Of a DNA stretch of 64,000 bases, positions 23,222 to 38,041 are shown piece after piece. The notes beneath the pieces are model-generated. The model did not search any database and was not told where the DNA came from. It worked only from the letters and a program-made list of their open reading frames with translations. The DNA is from Hemibagrus wyckioides. Its lineage: Eukaryota > Chordata > Actinopteri > Siluriformes > Bagridae. The stretch is taken from the NCBI RefSeq assembly GCF_019097595.1, contig NC_080710.1:2143280-2207279 (forward strand), in the 5' to 3' direction. The position numbers were made by a program, and so were the translations under genes. The stretch's first letter is position 1. Every line of letters starts with the position of its first letter.

Positions 23222-23262
<41 letters not shown>
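23222..23262. repeat. (ATT)n in sox4 3'UTR
   Basis: Pure ATT trinucleotide run of about 13-14 units. Confidence 0.95.
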
Positions 23263-23264
<2 letters not shown>

Positions 23265-23523
23265 AGCAAAAAAAGAGATTGTGTGTGTTTTCTGTATGTT
23301 GTTGCTCTATAAACATGTCATGGCACTAGAACAGCTATCGTTTCGCTTAGCCTACTTCCTTTAACGATTGTTGTCGAGGAGTTTATGTATAAATATAGTA
23401 TATACACAGGTGGATTATATTAACTTTATGTTCTGTGCAATATGCTGTGTTGGAAAAAAGGAAAAAAAAAAATCTGTTGTTTTGCATCCTAATCATGCCA
23501 TAACGCATTACGGATTTGGGAGT

Positions 23524-23563
23524 GGGGGGGGCGGATGGGGAAGGGATGGGCGAGGGGGCGGGG
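23524..23563 (+). promoter_or_regulatory. G-quadruplex motif in sox4 3'UTR
   Basis: Six G-runs (8, 4, 3, 3, 5 and 4 Gs) separated by 1-4 base loops lie in 40 bases on the sense strand, about 100 bases upstream of the AATAAA. Such a motif can fold as an RNA G-quadruplex and could affect polyadenylation, stability or localisation. Folding is predicted from the pattern only. Confidence 0.65.
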
Positions 23564-23663
23564 CTTCATGCCAGCTCTATGTGTCAAGTCACTGCCTGTC
23601 AGATTGTTAATATACACATGTACAGATTTTTTTTTGTTGTTTTTGTTTTTTTTTCAGGAAGGA

Positions 23664-23669
23664 AATAAA
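23664..23669 (+). terminator. sox4 polyadenylation signal
   Basis: AATAAA followed within 40 bases by a T/GT-rich tract (CTTGTTTTTCGTTTTTATTG). Cleavage is expected at about 23684-23694. Confidence 0.6.
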
Positions 23670-23699
23670 GTCAGCTGGAACTGAACCTTAACACGCCCT

Positions 23700-24347
23700 C
23701 ATGACTCTTGTTTTTCGTTTTTATTGCATAAGTGACTGCTCAACTGATCAAATGCACAAAAACATACTACTACTAATGTGATTATTATTATGATTATTAT
23801 TATTATTATTATTATTGTTGTTGTTGTTGTTGTCTTTGTATTGTATTATTATTGTCTTCATTATAATAAGAAGAATAAGGACACTGTTTAATTAAAGAAA
23901 AAATAATATGAACAGTAAGATTTAAAAGGAAAAGAAAAATAACTCGGCTGAAGGTAAATAAATTAATTTAATAATAAGCTTTAAACTAAATAAAAAAAAT
24001 TTAAAAAAAGATTTCATATCATGGACTTCTCCTCTGAAACTCTCACCTTAGCTCACAACAAATCAATAAATCATTCAGCTGCTATCTGGGTAAGCAGGTC
24101 ACTGACCAAGCTCAGGACGTCTCCTTCATAAAACATTTAGTCTGGGTCTGGACTTGTTCTACTACTTCACAAAAATATAAAAATAAATTAATAATCAGTC
24201 ATATGTGTGTACTTTACTGTCCACTAGCTTATTTATTGAAACATTCAATGGCTTAGACCTGGGAAAAATACCTTACATCTGGAGCTAAAGCCAGCTTCAT
24301 AGGATTATTACATCATTAGCATACTTAAACATGACTGAGACACTGAG
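23700..24347. other. Intergenic, AT-rich, with ATT/GTT runs
   Basis: A compound ATT then GTT trinucleotide run lies at about 23785-23833, amid other AT-rich sequence. No gene seen. Confidence 0.6.
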
Positions 24348-24400
24348 ATAAGATAAGATAGAATTTTATTAATCCAGAAGGAAATTCTTTGCTCTGGGCG
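24348..24400. repeat. Short dispersed-repeat fragment
   Basis: GATAAGATAGAATTTTATT followed by AATCCAGAAGGAAATTCTTTG resembles the end of interspersed teleost elements carrying TTTATT...GAAATTCTTTG. The family is not determined. Confidence 0.4.
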
Positions 24401-24566
24401 TCTGGGTTTTTCAGTAAAATGTAAAGAACAGTGTGTATCTCTGAGCTCACTGAACTGGACACAAGCACAGTTTCACAAAAACAATCAGCTATTTACCCCA
24501 AAATCACACCTGAAGTAGGAATACACAATTACACACAAATCACACAATAACACACACTGGGAAACT
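24401..24566. other. Intergenic spacer before the satellite
   Basis: Unique sequence that turns CA-rich (CACACAATAACACACACTGG) immediately before the satellite begins. Confidence 0.5.
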
Positions 24567-27500
24567 CCACACTACTCTACACTACACTAAATTACTCTAC
24601 TGTACTCTACACTAAATTACTCTACTGTACTCTACACTACACTAAATTACTCTACTGTACACTACACTAAATTACTCTACTGTACTCTACACTACACTAA
24701 ATTACTCTACTGTACTCTACACTACACTAAATTACTCTACTGTACTCTACACTACACTAAATTACTCTACTGTACTCTACACTACACTAAATTACTCTAC
24801 ACTACACTAAATTACTCTACTGTACTCTACACTACACTAAATTACTCTACTGTACTCTACACTACACTAAATTACTCTACTGTACTCTACACTAAATTAC
24901 TCTACTGTACTCTACACTACACTAAATTACTCTACACTACACTAAATTACTCTACTGTACTCTACACTACACTAAATTACTCTACTGTACTCTACACTAC
25001 ACTAAATTACTCTACTGTACTCTACACTAAATTACTCTACTCTACTCTACACTACACTAAATTACTCTACTGTACTCTACACTACACTAAATTACTCTAC
25101 TGTACTCTACACTACACTAAATTACTCTACTGTACTCTACACTACACTAAATTACTCTACTGTACTCTACACTACACTAAATTACTCTACTGTACTCTAC
25201 ACTACACTAAATTACTCTACTCTACTCTACACTACACTAAATTACTCTACTGTACTCTACACTACACTAAATTACTCTACTGTACTCTACACTACACTAA
25301 ATTACTCTACTGTACTCTACACTACACTAAATTACTCTACTGTACTCTACACTACACTAAATTACTCTACTGTACTCTACACTACACTAAATTACTCTAC
25401 ACTACACTACACTAAATTACTCTACTGTACTCTACACTACACTAAATTACTCTACACTACACTACACTAAATTACTCTACTGTACTCTACACTACACTAA
25501 ATTACTCTACTGTACTCTACACTACACTAAATTACTCTACTGTACTCTACACTACACTAAATTACTCTACTCTACACTACACTAAATTACTCTACACTAC
25601 ACTAAATTACTCTACTGTACTCTACACTACACTAAATTACTCTACTCTACTCTACACTAAATTACTCTACTGTACTCTAGACTACACTAAATTACTCTAC
25701 TGTACTCTACACTACACTAAATTACTCTACTCTACACTACACTAAATTACTCTACTGTACTCTAGACTACACTAAATTACTCTACTGTACTCTACACTAC
25801 ACTAAATTACTCTACTGTACTCTACACTACACTAAATTACTCTACTCTACACTACACTAAATTACTCTACTGTACTCTAGACTACACTAAATTACTCTAC
25901 TGTACTCTACACTACACTAAATTACTCTACTCTACACTACACTAAATTACTCTACTCTACACTACACTAAATTACTCTACTGTACTCTAGACTACACTAA
26001 ATTACTCTACTGTACTCTACACTACACTAAATTACTCTACTCTACACTACACTAAATTACTCTACTCTACACTACACTAAATTACTCTACTGTACTCTAG
26101 ACTACACTAAATTACTCTACTGTACTCTACACTACACTAAATTACTCTACTCTACACTACACTAAATTACTCTACTGTACTCTAGACTACACTAAATTAC
26201 TCTACTGTACTCTACACTACACTAAATTACTCTACTGTACTCTACACTACACTAAATTACTCTACTGTACTCTACACTACACTAAATTACTCTACTCTAC
26301 ACTACACTAAATTACTCTACTGTACTCTAGACTACACTAAATTAATCTACTGTACTCTACACTACACTAAATTACTCTACACTACACTACACTAAATTAC
26401 TCTACTCTACACTACACTAAATTACTCTACTCTACACTACACTAAATTACTCTACTGTACTCTAGACTACACTAAATTACTCTACTGTACTCTACACTAC
26501 ACTAAATTACTCTACTGTACTCTACACTACACTAAATTACTCTACTCTACACTACACTAAATTACTCTACTGTACTCTAGACTACACTAAATTACTCTAC
26601 TCTACACTACACTAAATTACTCTACTGTACTCTACACTACACTAAATTACTCTACTGTACTCTACACTACACTAAATTACTCTACTCTACACTACACTAA
26701 ATTACTCTACTGTACTCTACACTACACTAAATTACTCTACTGTACTCTACACTACACTAAATTACTCTACTCTACACTACACTAAATTACTCTACTGTAC
26801 TCTACACTAAATTACTCTACACTACACTACACTAAAGTACTCTACTGTACTCTACACTACACTAAATTACTCTACACTACACTAAATTACTCTACACTAC
26901 ACTATACTAAATTACTCTACTGTACTCTACACTACACTAAATTACTCTACTCTACACTACACTAAATTACTCTACTGTACTCTACACTACACTAAATTAC
27001 TCTACTCTACACTACACTAAATTACTCTACTGTACTCTACACTATACTAAATTACTCTACTGTACTCTACACTACACTAAATTACTCTACACTACACTAA
27101 ATTACTCTACTGTACTCTACACTACACTAAATTACTCTACTCTACACTACACTAAATTACTCTACTGTACTCTACACTACACTAAATTACTCTACTCTAC
27201 ACTACACTAAATTACTCTACTGTACTCTACACTACACTAAATTACTCTACTCTACACTACACTAAATTACTCTACTGTACTCTACACTACACTAAATTAC
27301 TCTACTCTAAACTACACTAAATTACTCTACTGTACTCTACACTACACTAAATTACTCTACTGTACTCTACACTACACTAAATTACTCTACTCTACACTAC
27401 ACTAAATTACTCTACACTACACTAAATTACTCTACTGTACTCTACACTACACTAAATTACTCTACTGTACACTACACTATACGAAATTACTCTACTGTAC

Positions 27501-28010
27501 TCTACACTACACTAAATTACTCTACTCTAAACTACACTAAATTACTCTACTGTACTCTACACTACACTAAATTACTCTACTCTACACTACACTAAATTAC
27601 TCTACTGTACTCTACACTACACTAAATTACTCTACTGTACTCTACACTACACTAAATTACTCTACACTACACTAAATTACTCTACTGTACTCTACACTAC
27701 ACTAAATTACTCTACACTACACTACACTAAATTACTCTACTGTACTCTACACTACACTAAATTACTCTACTGTACTCTAAACTACACTAAATTACTCTAC
27801 TGTACTCTACACTACACTAAATTACTCTACTCTACACTACACTAAATTACTCTACTGTACTCTACACTACACTAAATTACTCTACTGTACTCTAAACTAC
27901 ACTACATTACTCTACTGTACTCTACACTACACTACATTACTCTACACTACTCCACACTACACTACATTACTCTACACTACTCCACACTACACTACATTAC
28001 TCTACACTAC
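24567..28010. repeat. Satellite zone A: 25/30-bp units
   Basis: The dominant unit is 30 bp, six pentamers: ACTCT, ACACT, ACACT, AAATT, ACTCT, ACTGT in that order. A 25-bp unit lacking ACTGT alternates with it, especially from 25560 onward. Rarer variants include CTAGAC in place of CTACAC (25680-26580) and an occasional extra ACACT. A transition with ACATT in place of AAATT and the first CTCC pentamers occupies about 27895-28010. Confidence 0.95.
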
Positions 28011-31000
28011 TCCACACTACACTACACTACTCCACACTACACTACAGTACACTACACTACACTACACTACACTACTCCACACTACACTACTCCACACTAC
28101 TCCACACCACACTACACTACACTACTCCACACTACACTACTCCACACTACACTACACTACACTACACTACACTACACTACACTACTCCACACTACTCCAC
28201 ACTACACTACACTACACTACTCCACACTAATCCACACTACACTACACTACACTACTCCACACTACTCCACACTACACTACACTACACTACTCCACACTAC
28301 ACTACACTACACTACTCCACACTACTCCACACTACACTACACTACACTACTCCACACTACTCCACACTACACTACACTACACTACTCCACACTACACTAC
28401 ACTACACTACACTACTCCACACTACACTACACTACACTACTCCACACTACACTACACTACACTACTCCACACTACACTACACTACACTACACTACTCCAC
28501 ACTACACTACACTACACTACACTACTCCACACTACACTACACTACACTACACTACTCCACACTACACTACACTACACTACACTACTCCACACTACACTAC
28601 ACTACACTACACTACTCCACACTACACTACTCCACACTACTCCACACTACACTACACTACACTACTCCACACTACACTACACTACACTACACTACTCCAC
28701 ACTACACTACACTACACTACACTACTCCACACTACACTACACTACACTACTCCACACTACACTACACTACACTACTCCACACTACACTACACTACACTAC
28801 ACTACTCCACACTACACTACACTACACTACTCCACACTACACTACACTACACTACACTACTCCACACTACACTACACTACACTACTCCACACTACACTAC
28901 TCCACACTACTCCACACTACACTACACTACACTACTCCACACTACACTACACTACACTACACTACTCCACACTACACTACACTACACTACTCCACACTAC
29001 ACTACACTACACTACTCCACACTACTCCACACTACACTACTCCACACTACACTACACTACACTACACTACTCCACACTACACTACACTACTCCACACTAC
29101 ACTACTCCACACTACACTACACTAATCCACACTACACTACTCCACACTACACTACACTACACTACACTACTCCACACTACACTACTCCACACTACACTAC
29201 ACTACACTACACTACTCCACACTAATCCACACTACACTACTCCACACTACACTACTCCACACTAATCCACACTACACTACTCCACACTACACTACACTAC
29301 ACTACACTACTCCACACTACACTACACTACACTACACTACACTACTCCACACAACACTACACTACACTACACTACTCCACACTACACTACACTACACTAC
29401 TCCACACTAATCCACACTACACTACACTAATCCACACTACACTACACTACACTACACTACTCCACACTACACTACTCCACACTACACTACACTACACTAC
29501 TCCACACTACACTACTCCACACTACACTACACTACACTACTCCACACTACACTACACTACTCCACACTACACTACACTACACTACACTACACTACTCCAC
29601 ACTACACTACACTACACTACACTACTCCACACTACACTACACTACACTACTCCACACTAATCCACACTACATTACACTACTCCACACTACACTACACTAC
29701 ACTACTCCACACTACACTACACTACTCCACACTACACTACACTACACTACACTACACTACACTACTCCACACTACACTACACTACACTACTCCACACTAC
29801 TCCACACTACACTACACTACACTACTCCACACTACACTACACTACACTACACTACACTACTCCACACTACACTACACTACACTACTCCACACTAATCCAC
29901 ACTACACTACACTACATTACACTACACTACTCCACACTACACTACACTACACTACTCCACACTAATCCACACTACACTACACTACACTACATTACACTAC
30001 ACTACTCCACACTACACTACTCCACACTACACTACACTACACTACTCCACACTACACTACTCCACACTACACTACTCCACACTACTCCACACTACACTAC
30101 ACTACACTACTCCACACTAATCCACACTACACTACACTACACTACATTACACTACACTACTCCACACTACACTACTCCACACTACACTACACTACACTAC
30201 TCCACACTACACTACTCCACACTACTCCACACTACACTACACTACTCCACACTACACTACACTACTCCACACTACACTACTCCACACTACACTACACTAC
30301 ACTATTCCACACTACACTACTCCACACTACTCCACACTACACTACACTACTCCACACTACACTACACTACTCCACACTACACTACTCCACACTACACTAC
30401 ACTACACTACACTATTCCACACTACACTACTCCACACTACACTACTCCACACTACACTACACTACTCCACACTACACTACTCCACACTACACTACACTAC
30501 TCCACACTACTCCACACTACACTACACTACTCCACACTACACTACACTACACTACACTACACTACTCCACACTACACTACACTACACTACTCCACACTAA
30601 TCCACACTACACTACACTACATTACACTACACTACTCCACACTACACTACTCCACACTACACTACACTACACTACTCCACACTAATCCACACTACACTAC
30701 TCCACACTACACTACTCCACACTACACTACACTACACTACTCCACACTAATCCACACTACACTACTCCACACTACACTACACTACACTACTCCACACTAC
30801 ACTACTCCACACTACACTACACTACACTACACTACTCCACACTAATCCACACTACACTACTCCACACTACACTACACTACACTACTCCACACTACACTAC
30901 TCCACACTACACTACACTACACTACTCCACACTTATCCACACTACACTACACTACACTACACTACTCCACACTACACTACACTACACTACACTACTCCAC

Positions 31001-34000
31001 ACTACACTACACTACACTACTCCACACTAATCCACACTACACTACACTAATCCACACTACACTACACTACACTACACTACTCCACACTACACTACTCCAC
31101 ACTACACTACACTACACTACACTACACTACTCCACACTACTCCACACTACACTACACTACACTACTCCACACTACACTACACTACACTACACTACTCCAC
31201 ACTACACTACACTACACTACTCCACACTACACTACACTACTCCACACTAATCCACACTACACTACTCCACACTACACTACACTACACTACACTACACTAC
31301 ACTACACTACTCCACACTACACTACACTACACTACACTACACTACACTACACTACACTACTCCACACTAATCCACACTAATCCACACTACATTACACTAC
31401 ACTACACTACACTACACTACTCCACACTACACTACACTACTCCACACAACACTACACTACACTACACTACACTACACTACTCCACACTACTCCACACTAC
31501 ACTACACTACTCCACACTAATCCACACTACATTACACTACACTACACTACACTACACTACACTACACTACTCCACACTACACTACAGTACACTACACTAC
31601 TCCACACTACACTACAGTACACTACACTACTCCACACTACACTACACTACACTACACTACACTACACTACTCCACACAACACTACACTACACTACACTAC
31701 TCCACACAACACTACACTACACTACACTACACTACTCCACACTACACTACTCCACACTACACTACACTACATTACACTACACTACACTACACTACACTAC
31801 TCCACACAACACTACATTACACTACACTACACTACAGTACACTACACTACTCCACACTACACTACACTACACTACACTACTCCACACTACACTACACTAC
31901 ACTACACTACACTACACTACACTACTCCACACTACTCCACACTACACTACACTACTACACTACACTACACTACACTACTCCACACTACTCCACACTACTC
32001 CACACTACACTACACTACACTACACTACACTACTCCACACTATACTACACTACACTACACTACACTACTCCACACTACTCCACACTACACTACACTACAC
32101 TACACTACACTACTCCACACTATACTACACTACACTACACTACTCCACACTACTCCACACTATACTACACTACACTACACTACACTACTCCACACTACTC
32201 CACACTACACTACACTACACTACACTACTCCACACTATACTACACTACACTACACTACTCCACACTACACTACACTACACTACACTACTCCACACTACTC
32301 CACACTACACTACACTACACTACACTACACTACTCCACACTACACTACACTACACTACTCCACACTAATCCACACTACATTACACTACACTACTCCACAC
32401 TACTCCACACTACACTACACTACACTACACTACACTACTCCACACTAATCCACACTACACTACACTACACTACTCCACACTACTCCACACTACACTACTC
32501 CACACTACTCCACACTACACTACACTACACTACACTACACTACACTACACTACACTACACTACACTACTCCACACTACTCCACACTACACTACACTACTC
32601 CACACTATACTACACTACACTACACTACACTACTCCACACTACTCCACACTACACTACTCCACACTACACTACTCCACACTAATCCACACTACACTACTC
32701 CACACTACTCCACACTACACTACACTACTCCACACTACTCCACACTACACTACACTACACTACTCCACACTACTCCACACTACACTACACTACACTACAC
32801 TACACTACACTACACTACACTACTCCACACTACTCCACACTACACTACACTACTCCACACTACTCCACACTACACTACACTACACTACACTACACTACAC
32901 TACACTACACTACTCCACACTATACTACACTACACTACACTACACTACTCCACACTACTCCACACTACACTACTCCACACTAATCCACACTACACTACTC
33001 CACACTACTCCACACTACACTACACTACTCCACACTAATCCACACTACACTACTCCACACTACACTACACTACACTACACTACTCCACACTACTCCACAC
33101 TACACTACACTACTCCACACTACTCCACACTACACTACACTACACTACACTACACTACACTACACTACTCCACACTATACTACACTACACTACACTACAC
33201 TACTCCACACTACACTACACTACACTACTCCACACTACTCCACACTACACTACACTACACTACACTACACTACACTACACTACACTACACTACTCCACAC
33301 TATACTACACTACACTACACTACACTACTCCACACTACTCCACACTACACTACACTACACTACACTACTCCACACAACACTACTCCACACTACACTACAC
33401 TACACTACACTACTCCACACTACTCCACACTACTCCACACTACACTACTCCACACTAATCCACACTACACTACACTACACTACTCCACACTACTCCACAC
33501 TACACTACACTACTCCACACTACACTACACTACACTACTCCACACTACACTACACTACACTACACTACACTACACTACACTACTCCACACTACACTACAC
33601 TACTCCACACTACTCCACACTACACTACTCCACACTACTCCACACTACACTACACTACACTACACTACACTACACTACACTACTCCACACTACTCCACAC
33701 TACACTACACTACACTACACTACACTACACTACACTACACTACTCCACACTACACTACACTACACTACACTACACTACACTACACTACACTACACTACTC
33801 CACACTACTCCACACTACTCCACACTACACTACTCCACACTACACTACACTACACTACTCCACACTACACTACACTACACTACTCCACACTACACTACAC
33901 TACACTACTCCACACTAATCCACACTACACTACACTACTCCACACTACACTACACTACACTACTCCACACTACACTACACTACTCCACACTACACTACAC

Positions 34001-36894
34001 TACACTACTCCACACTACACTACACTACACTACTCCACACTACACTACTCCACACTAATCCACACTACACTACACTACACTACACTACACTACACTACTC
34101 CACACTACACTACACTACACTACTCCACACTACACTACACTACACTACTCCACACTACACTACACTACACTACACTACACTACACTACTCCACACTACAC
34201 TACATTACACTACTCCACACTACACTACACTACACTACTCCACACTACACTACATTACACTACTCCACACTACACTACACTACACTACTCCACACTACAC
34301 TACACTACTCCACACTACACTACACTACTCCACACTACACTACACACACCACTACACTACACTACACACACCACACTACACTACACTACACTACACTACT
34401 CCACACTACACTACACTACACTACACTACACTACACTACTCCACACTACACTACACTACACTACACTACACTACTCCACACTACTCCACACTACACTACA
34501 CTACACTACTCCACACTACACTACACTACACTACTCCACACTACACTACTCCACACTACACTACTCCACACTAATCCACACTACACTACACTACACTACA
34601 CTACTCCACACTACACTACTCCACACTACACTACACTACTCCACACTACACTACTCCACACTACACTACACTACACTACACACACTACTGTACACTACAC
34701 ACACTACACTACTGTACACTACACACACTACTGTACACTACACACACTACACTACTGTACACTACACACACTACTGCACACTACACACACTACACTACTG
34801 TACACTACACACACTACACTACTGTACACTACACACACTACTGCACACTACACACACTACACTACTGTACACTACACACACTACTGCACACTACACACAC
34901 TACTCCACACTACACTACACTACACTACTCCACACTACACTACACTACACTACTCCACACTACACTACACTACTCCACACTACACTACACTACACTACAC
35001 TACACTACACTACACTACTCCACACTACACTACACTACTCCACACTACACTACACTACACTACTCCACACTAATCCACACTACATTACACTACTCCACAC
35101 TACACTACACTACACTACTCCACACTACACTACACTACTCCACACTACACTACACTACTCCACACTACACTACACTACACTACACTACACTACTCCACAC
35201 TACTCCACACTACTCCACACTACACTACACTACACTACTCCACACTACACTACACTACACTACTCCACACTACACTACTCCACACTACACTACACTACAC
35301 TACACTACACTACACTACTCCACACTACTCCACACTACACTACACTACACTACACTACACTACTCCACACTACTCCACACTACACTACACTACACTACTC
35401 CACACTACACTACTCCACACTACACTACTCCACACTACACTACACTACACTACACTACACTACACTACACTACTCCACACTACTCCACACTACTCCACAC
35501 TACACTACACTACACTACTCCACACTACACTACACTACTCCACACTACACTACTCCACACTAATCCACACTACACTACACTACACTACACTACTCCACAC
35601 TACACTACTCCACACTACACTACACTACACTACACTACACTACACTACTCCACACTACTCCACACTACACTACACTACACTACACTACTCCACACTACTC
35701 CACACTACACTACACTACACTACACTACACTACTCCACACTACACTACACTACACTACACTACACTACTCCACACTACACTACTCCACACTACACTACAC
35801 TACACTACACTACACTACACTACTCCACACTACACTACACTACACTACACTACACTACTCCACACTACTCCACACTACTCCACACTACACTACACTACAC
35901 TACTCCACACTACACTACACTACACTACTCCACACTACACTACTCCACACTACACTACTCCACACTAATCCACACTACACTACACTACACTACTCCACAC
36001 TACACTACTCCACACTACACTACACTACACTACACTACACTACACTACACTACTCCACACTACACTACACTACACTACACTACACTACACTACTCCACAC
36101 TACTCCACACTACACTACACTACACTACTCCACACTACTCCACACTACACTACACTACACTACTCCACACTACACTACACTACACTACACTACTCCACAC
36201 TATACTACACTACACTACACTACACTACTCCACACTAATCCACACTACACTACACTACACTACACTACTCCACACTACTCCACACTACACTACACTACTC
36301 CACACTACACTACACTACACTACTCCACACTACACTACACTACACTACTCCACACTACACTACACTACACTACACTACACTACACTACTCCACACTACAC
36401 TACACTACACTACTCCACACTACACTACACTACTCCACACTACACTACACTACACTACACTACACTACACTACACTACACTACTCCACACTACACTACAC
36501 TACACTACTCCACACTACACTACACTACACTACACTACACTACACTACTCCACACTACACTACACTACACTACACTACACTACACTACACTACACTACAC
36601 TACACTACACTACTCCACACTACACTACACTACACTACTCCACACTACACTACACTACTCCACACTACACTACACTACACTACTCCACACTACACTACAC
36701 TACACTACTCCACACTACACTACTCCACACTACACTACACTACTCCACACTACACTACACTACACTACACTACACTACTCCACACTACACTACACTACAC
36801 TACTCCACACTACACTACACTACACTACACTACACTACACTACACTACACTACACTACTCCACACTACTCTACACTACACTACACTACACTACA
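28011..36894. repeat. Satellite zone B: ACACT runs punctuated by ACTCC
   Basis: Runs of one to about nine ACACT pentamers are separated by ACTCC or AATCC pentamers; a 30-bp spacing is common (28441-28620, for example). By eye no G occurs on the + strand from 28048 to 31586, nor from 31838 to 34689. A few single substitutions (ACAAC, ATTCC, ATACT) recur in several places, so they have spread by copying. Confidence 0.95.
34345..34905. repeat. Variant island inside satellite zone B
   Basis: The pentamer register is disturbed by ACACACC insertions at about 34345 and 34370. At 34676-34905 a different unit mixing ACTGTACACTACACACACT with ACTGCACACT is tandemly repeated. After 34905 the normal zone B pattern resumes in the same register as before 34345. 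Confidence 0.85.
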
Positions 36895-37239
36895 CAAACA
36901 CACTTAAACACAACCGTTAGTGTAGCCTGCTAGCTTAATAAAGCAAATACATAATTTCATAGATCAGAAGTCTGGTTTGCTTTTATACTAGCTGATTTAC
37001 AACTCAATATATTTCATTTACAGTAACTTAGCTACAGAGTCACCTCTTTGGGCTTCTAGCACTAGCATCTAGCCTGCTAGAACACTAACACTTAGCCCAC
37101 TAGCTTAAACACAATCAGTCAATCAATCAAGTAAGCAGGTTTTAGTTTGGCCAATAACTGAACAATACAAAAAGGCTTCATTATGGAAACTGGATTAGCA
37201 TGGGTTAGTGTGAGTTAGCATGGGTTAGATGGGTCATCT
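36895..37239. other. Intergenic, no gene seen
   Basis: Unique sequence after the satellite with scattered CTAGC/TTAGC words and a short GGGTTAG-rich patch at 37190-37225. No coding frame is recognised. Confidence 0.45.
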
Positions 37240-37860
37240 CCATAACTCAAGGACATCTTTAGAACTCTGGAGCCTTTAAACATCTAAAGAACCCTTGGTT
37301 GTGATGAAAATGGAGATGATGTGGAATTGGCTAGATGATGCTAAAGGGTTCTTTTATTAGCTTTCAATGTTACTAGAACCTGTTGAGATTTTAAGGGTTC
37401 TGTTAGTGAGAATCTCTGGTGAACCTCCAGGAAGTCTTTGCATTTAACAGCCTGAAGTGTTCTGTGTTTGGTCTCCCAGGGGATGTGGAATGGTTCTTGG
37501 TAGAGCTCTTCAGGACAGAGAGATGTGAAACTTGCTAATGTTCTCAGTGCTTAGTTGTAGCAGCAGTGTCCTGGAGGAACCTTCTTTCATTTCACTGTCT
37601 ACTGCACCAGATGTTCATGGTCAAACTGACAATCAAACATCTGGACTTGTGATGGTTTCCATAGAACCTGGAACTGTTAAAAAAGTAGGGAAAAAAGGAT
37701 GTAGCATCTACACACAACCTATATTTTTGGAATTCTTCGATGAACCAGGTTTTTCTAACTTTTTGAGTCCTTTAATTGGAGAACAAACATCCACAGGACC
37801 AGTTACGTGCTCTAGAACCTTAAACCATTCAAAGAACTCTTGAGGAATCCTATTTTTTTT
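37240..37860. repeat. AGAACC/GGTTCT-rich degenerate repeat (left part)
   Basis: Words AGAACC, GGTTCT and CTAAAGAACC recur every few tens of bases in both orientations without a clean period, like a highly decayed repeat. The same vocabulary returns at 39400-40640. The 103-codon + ORF (37532-37843) has no domain. Confidence 0.4.
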
Positions 37861-37924
37861 TAAATAAGAGTGTATTTTTTTTGTTTTAAGTTTGATGTTT
37901 TTATTTTCTGCATCTATTACTGGC

Positions 37925-38000
37925 TCGGATGTTGGTGTTGCGCGCGCGAGGGCGGGACTCGCGCTCAAAGGAAGAAGGCGCGATCTTTCTATCGCACGTG

Positions 38001-38041
<41 letters not shown>

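Larger units (their letters stand above)
21424..23690 (+). other. sox4 3' untranslated region (predicted)
   Basis: About 2.27 kb between the stop and the AATAAA signal. It is AU-rich with many A-runs and contains a long CA microsatellite (22864-22921), an ATT run (23222-23262) and a dense G-run cluster at 23524-23563. Three GCAAAAAA octamers (from 21578, 21952 and 23266) match the seed complement of miR-129-5p, a known regulator of mammalian SOX4, though A-rich context makes chance matches likely. SoxC genes typically have long 3'UTRs. Short ORFs on either strand here are not genes. Confidence 0.7.
24567..36894. repeat. 12.3 kb pentamer-phased satellite (whole array)
   Basis: About 19% of the window. 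Nearly every base belongs to a 5-bp frame built from ACACT and variants (ACTCT, ACTGT, AAATT, ACTCC, AATCC). Length changes between copies are almost all multiples of 5. The only clear register slips are near 31955 (a 3-base change) and in the variant island at 34345-34905. The + strand is nearly G-free, the minus strand nearly C-free. The array has two zones, described separately. No ORF with a start codon is found, and this is not a TTAGGG-type telomere repeat. I know of no named fish satellite with this monomer. Confidence 0.97.

Noticed and set aside
24567..36894. Telomeric or interstitial telomeric repeat
   Set aside because: The monomer is ACACT/ACTCC-type, not TTAGGG or a simple variant of it.
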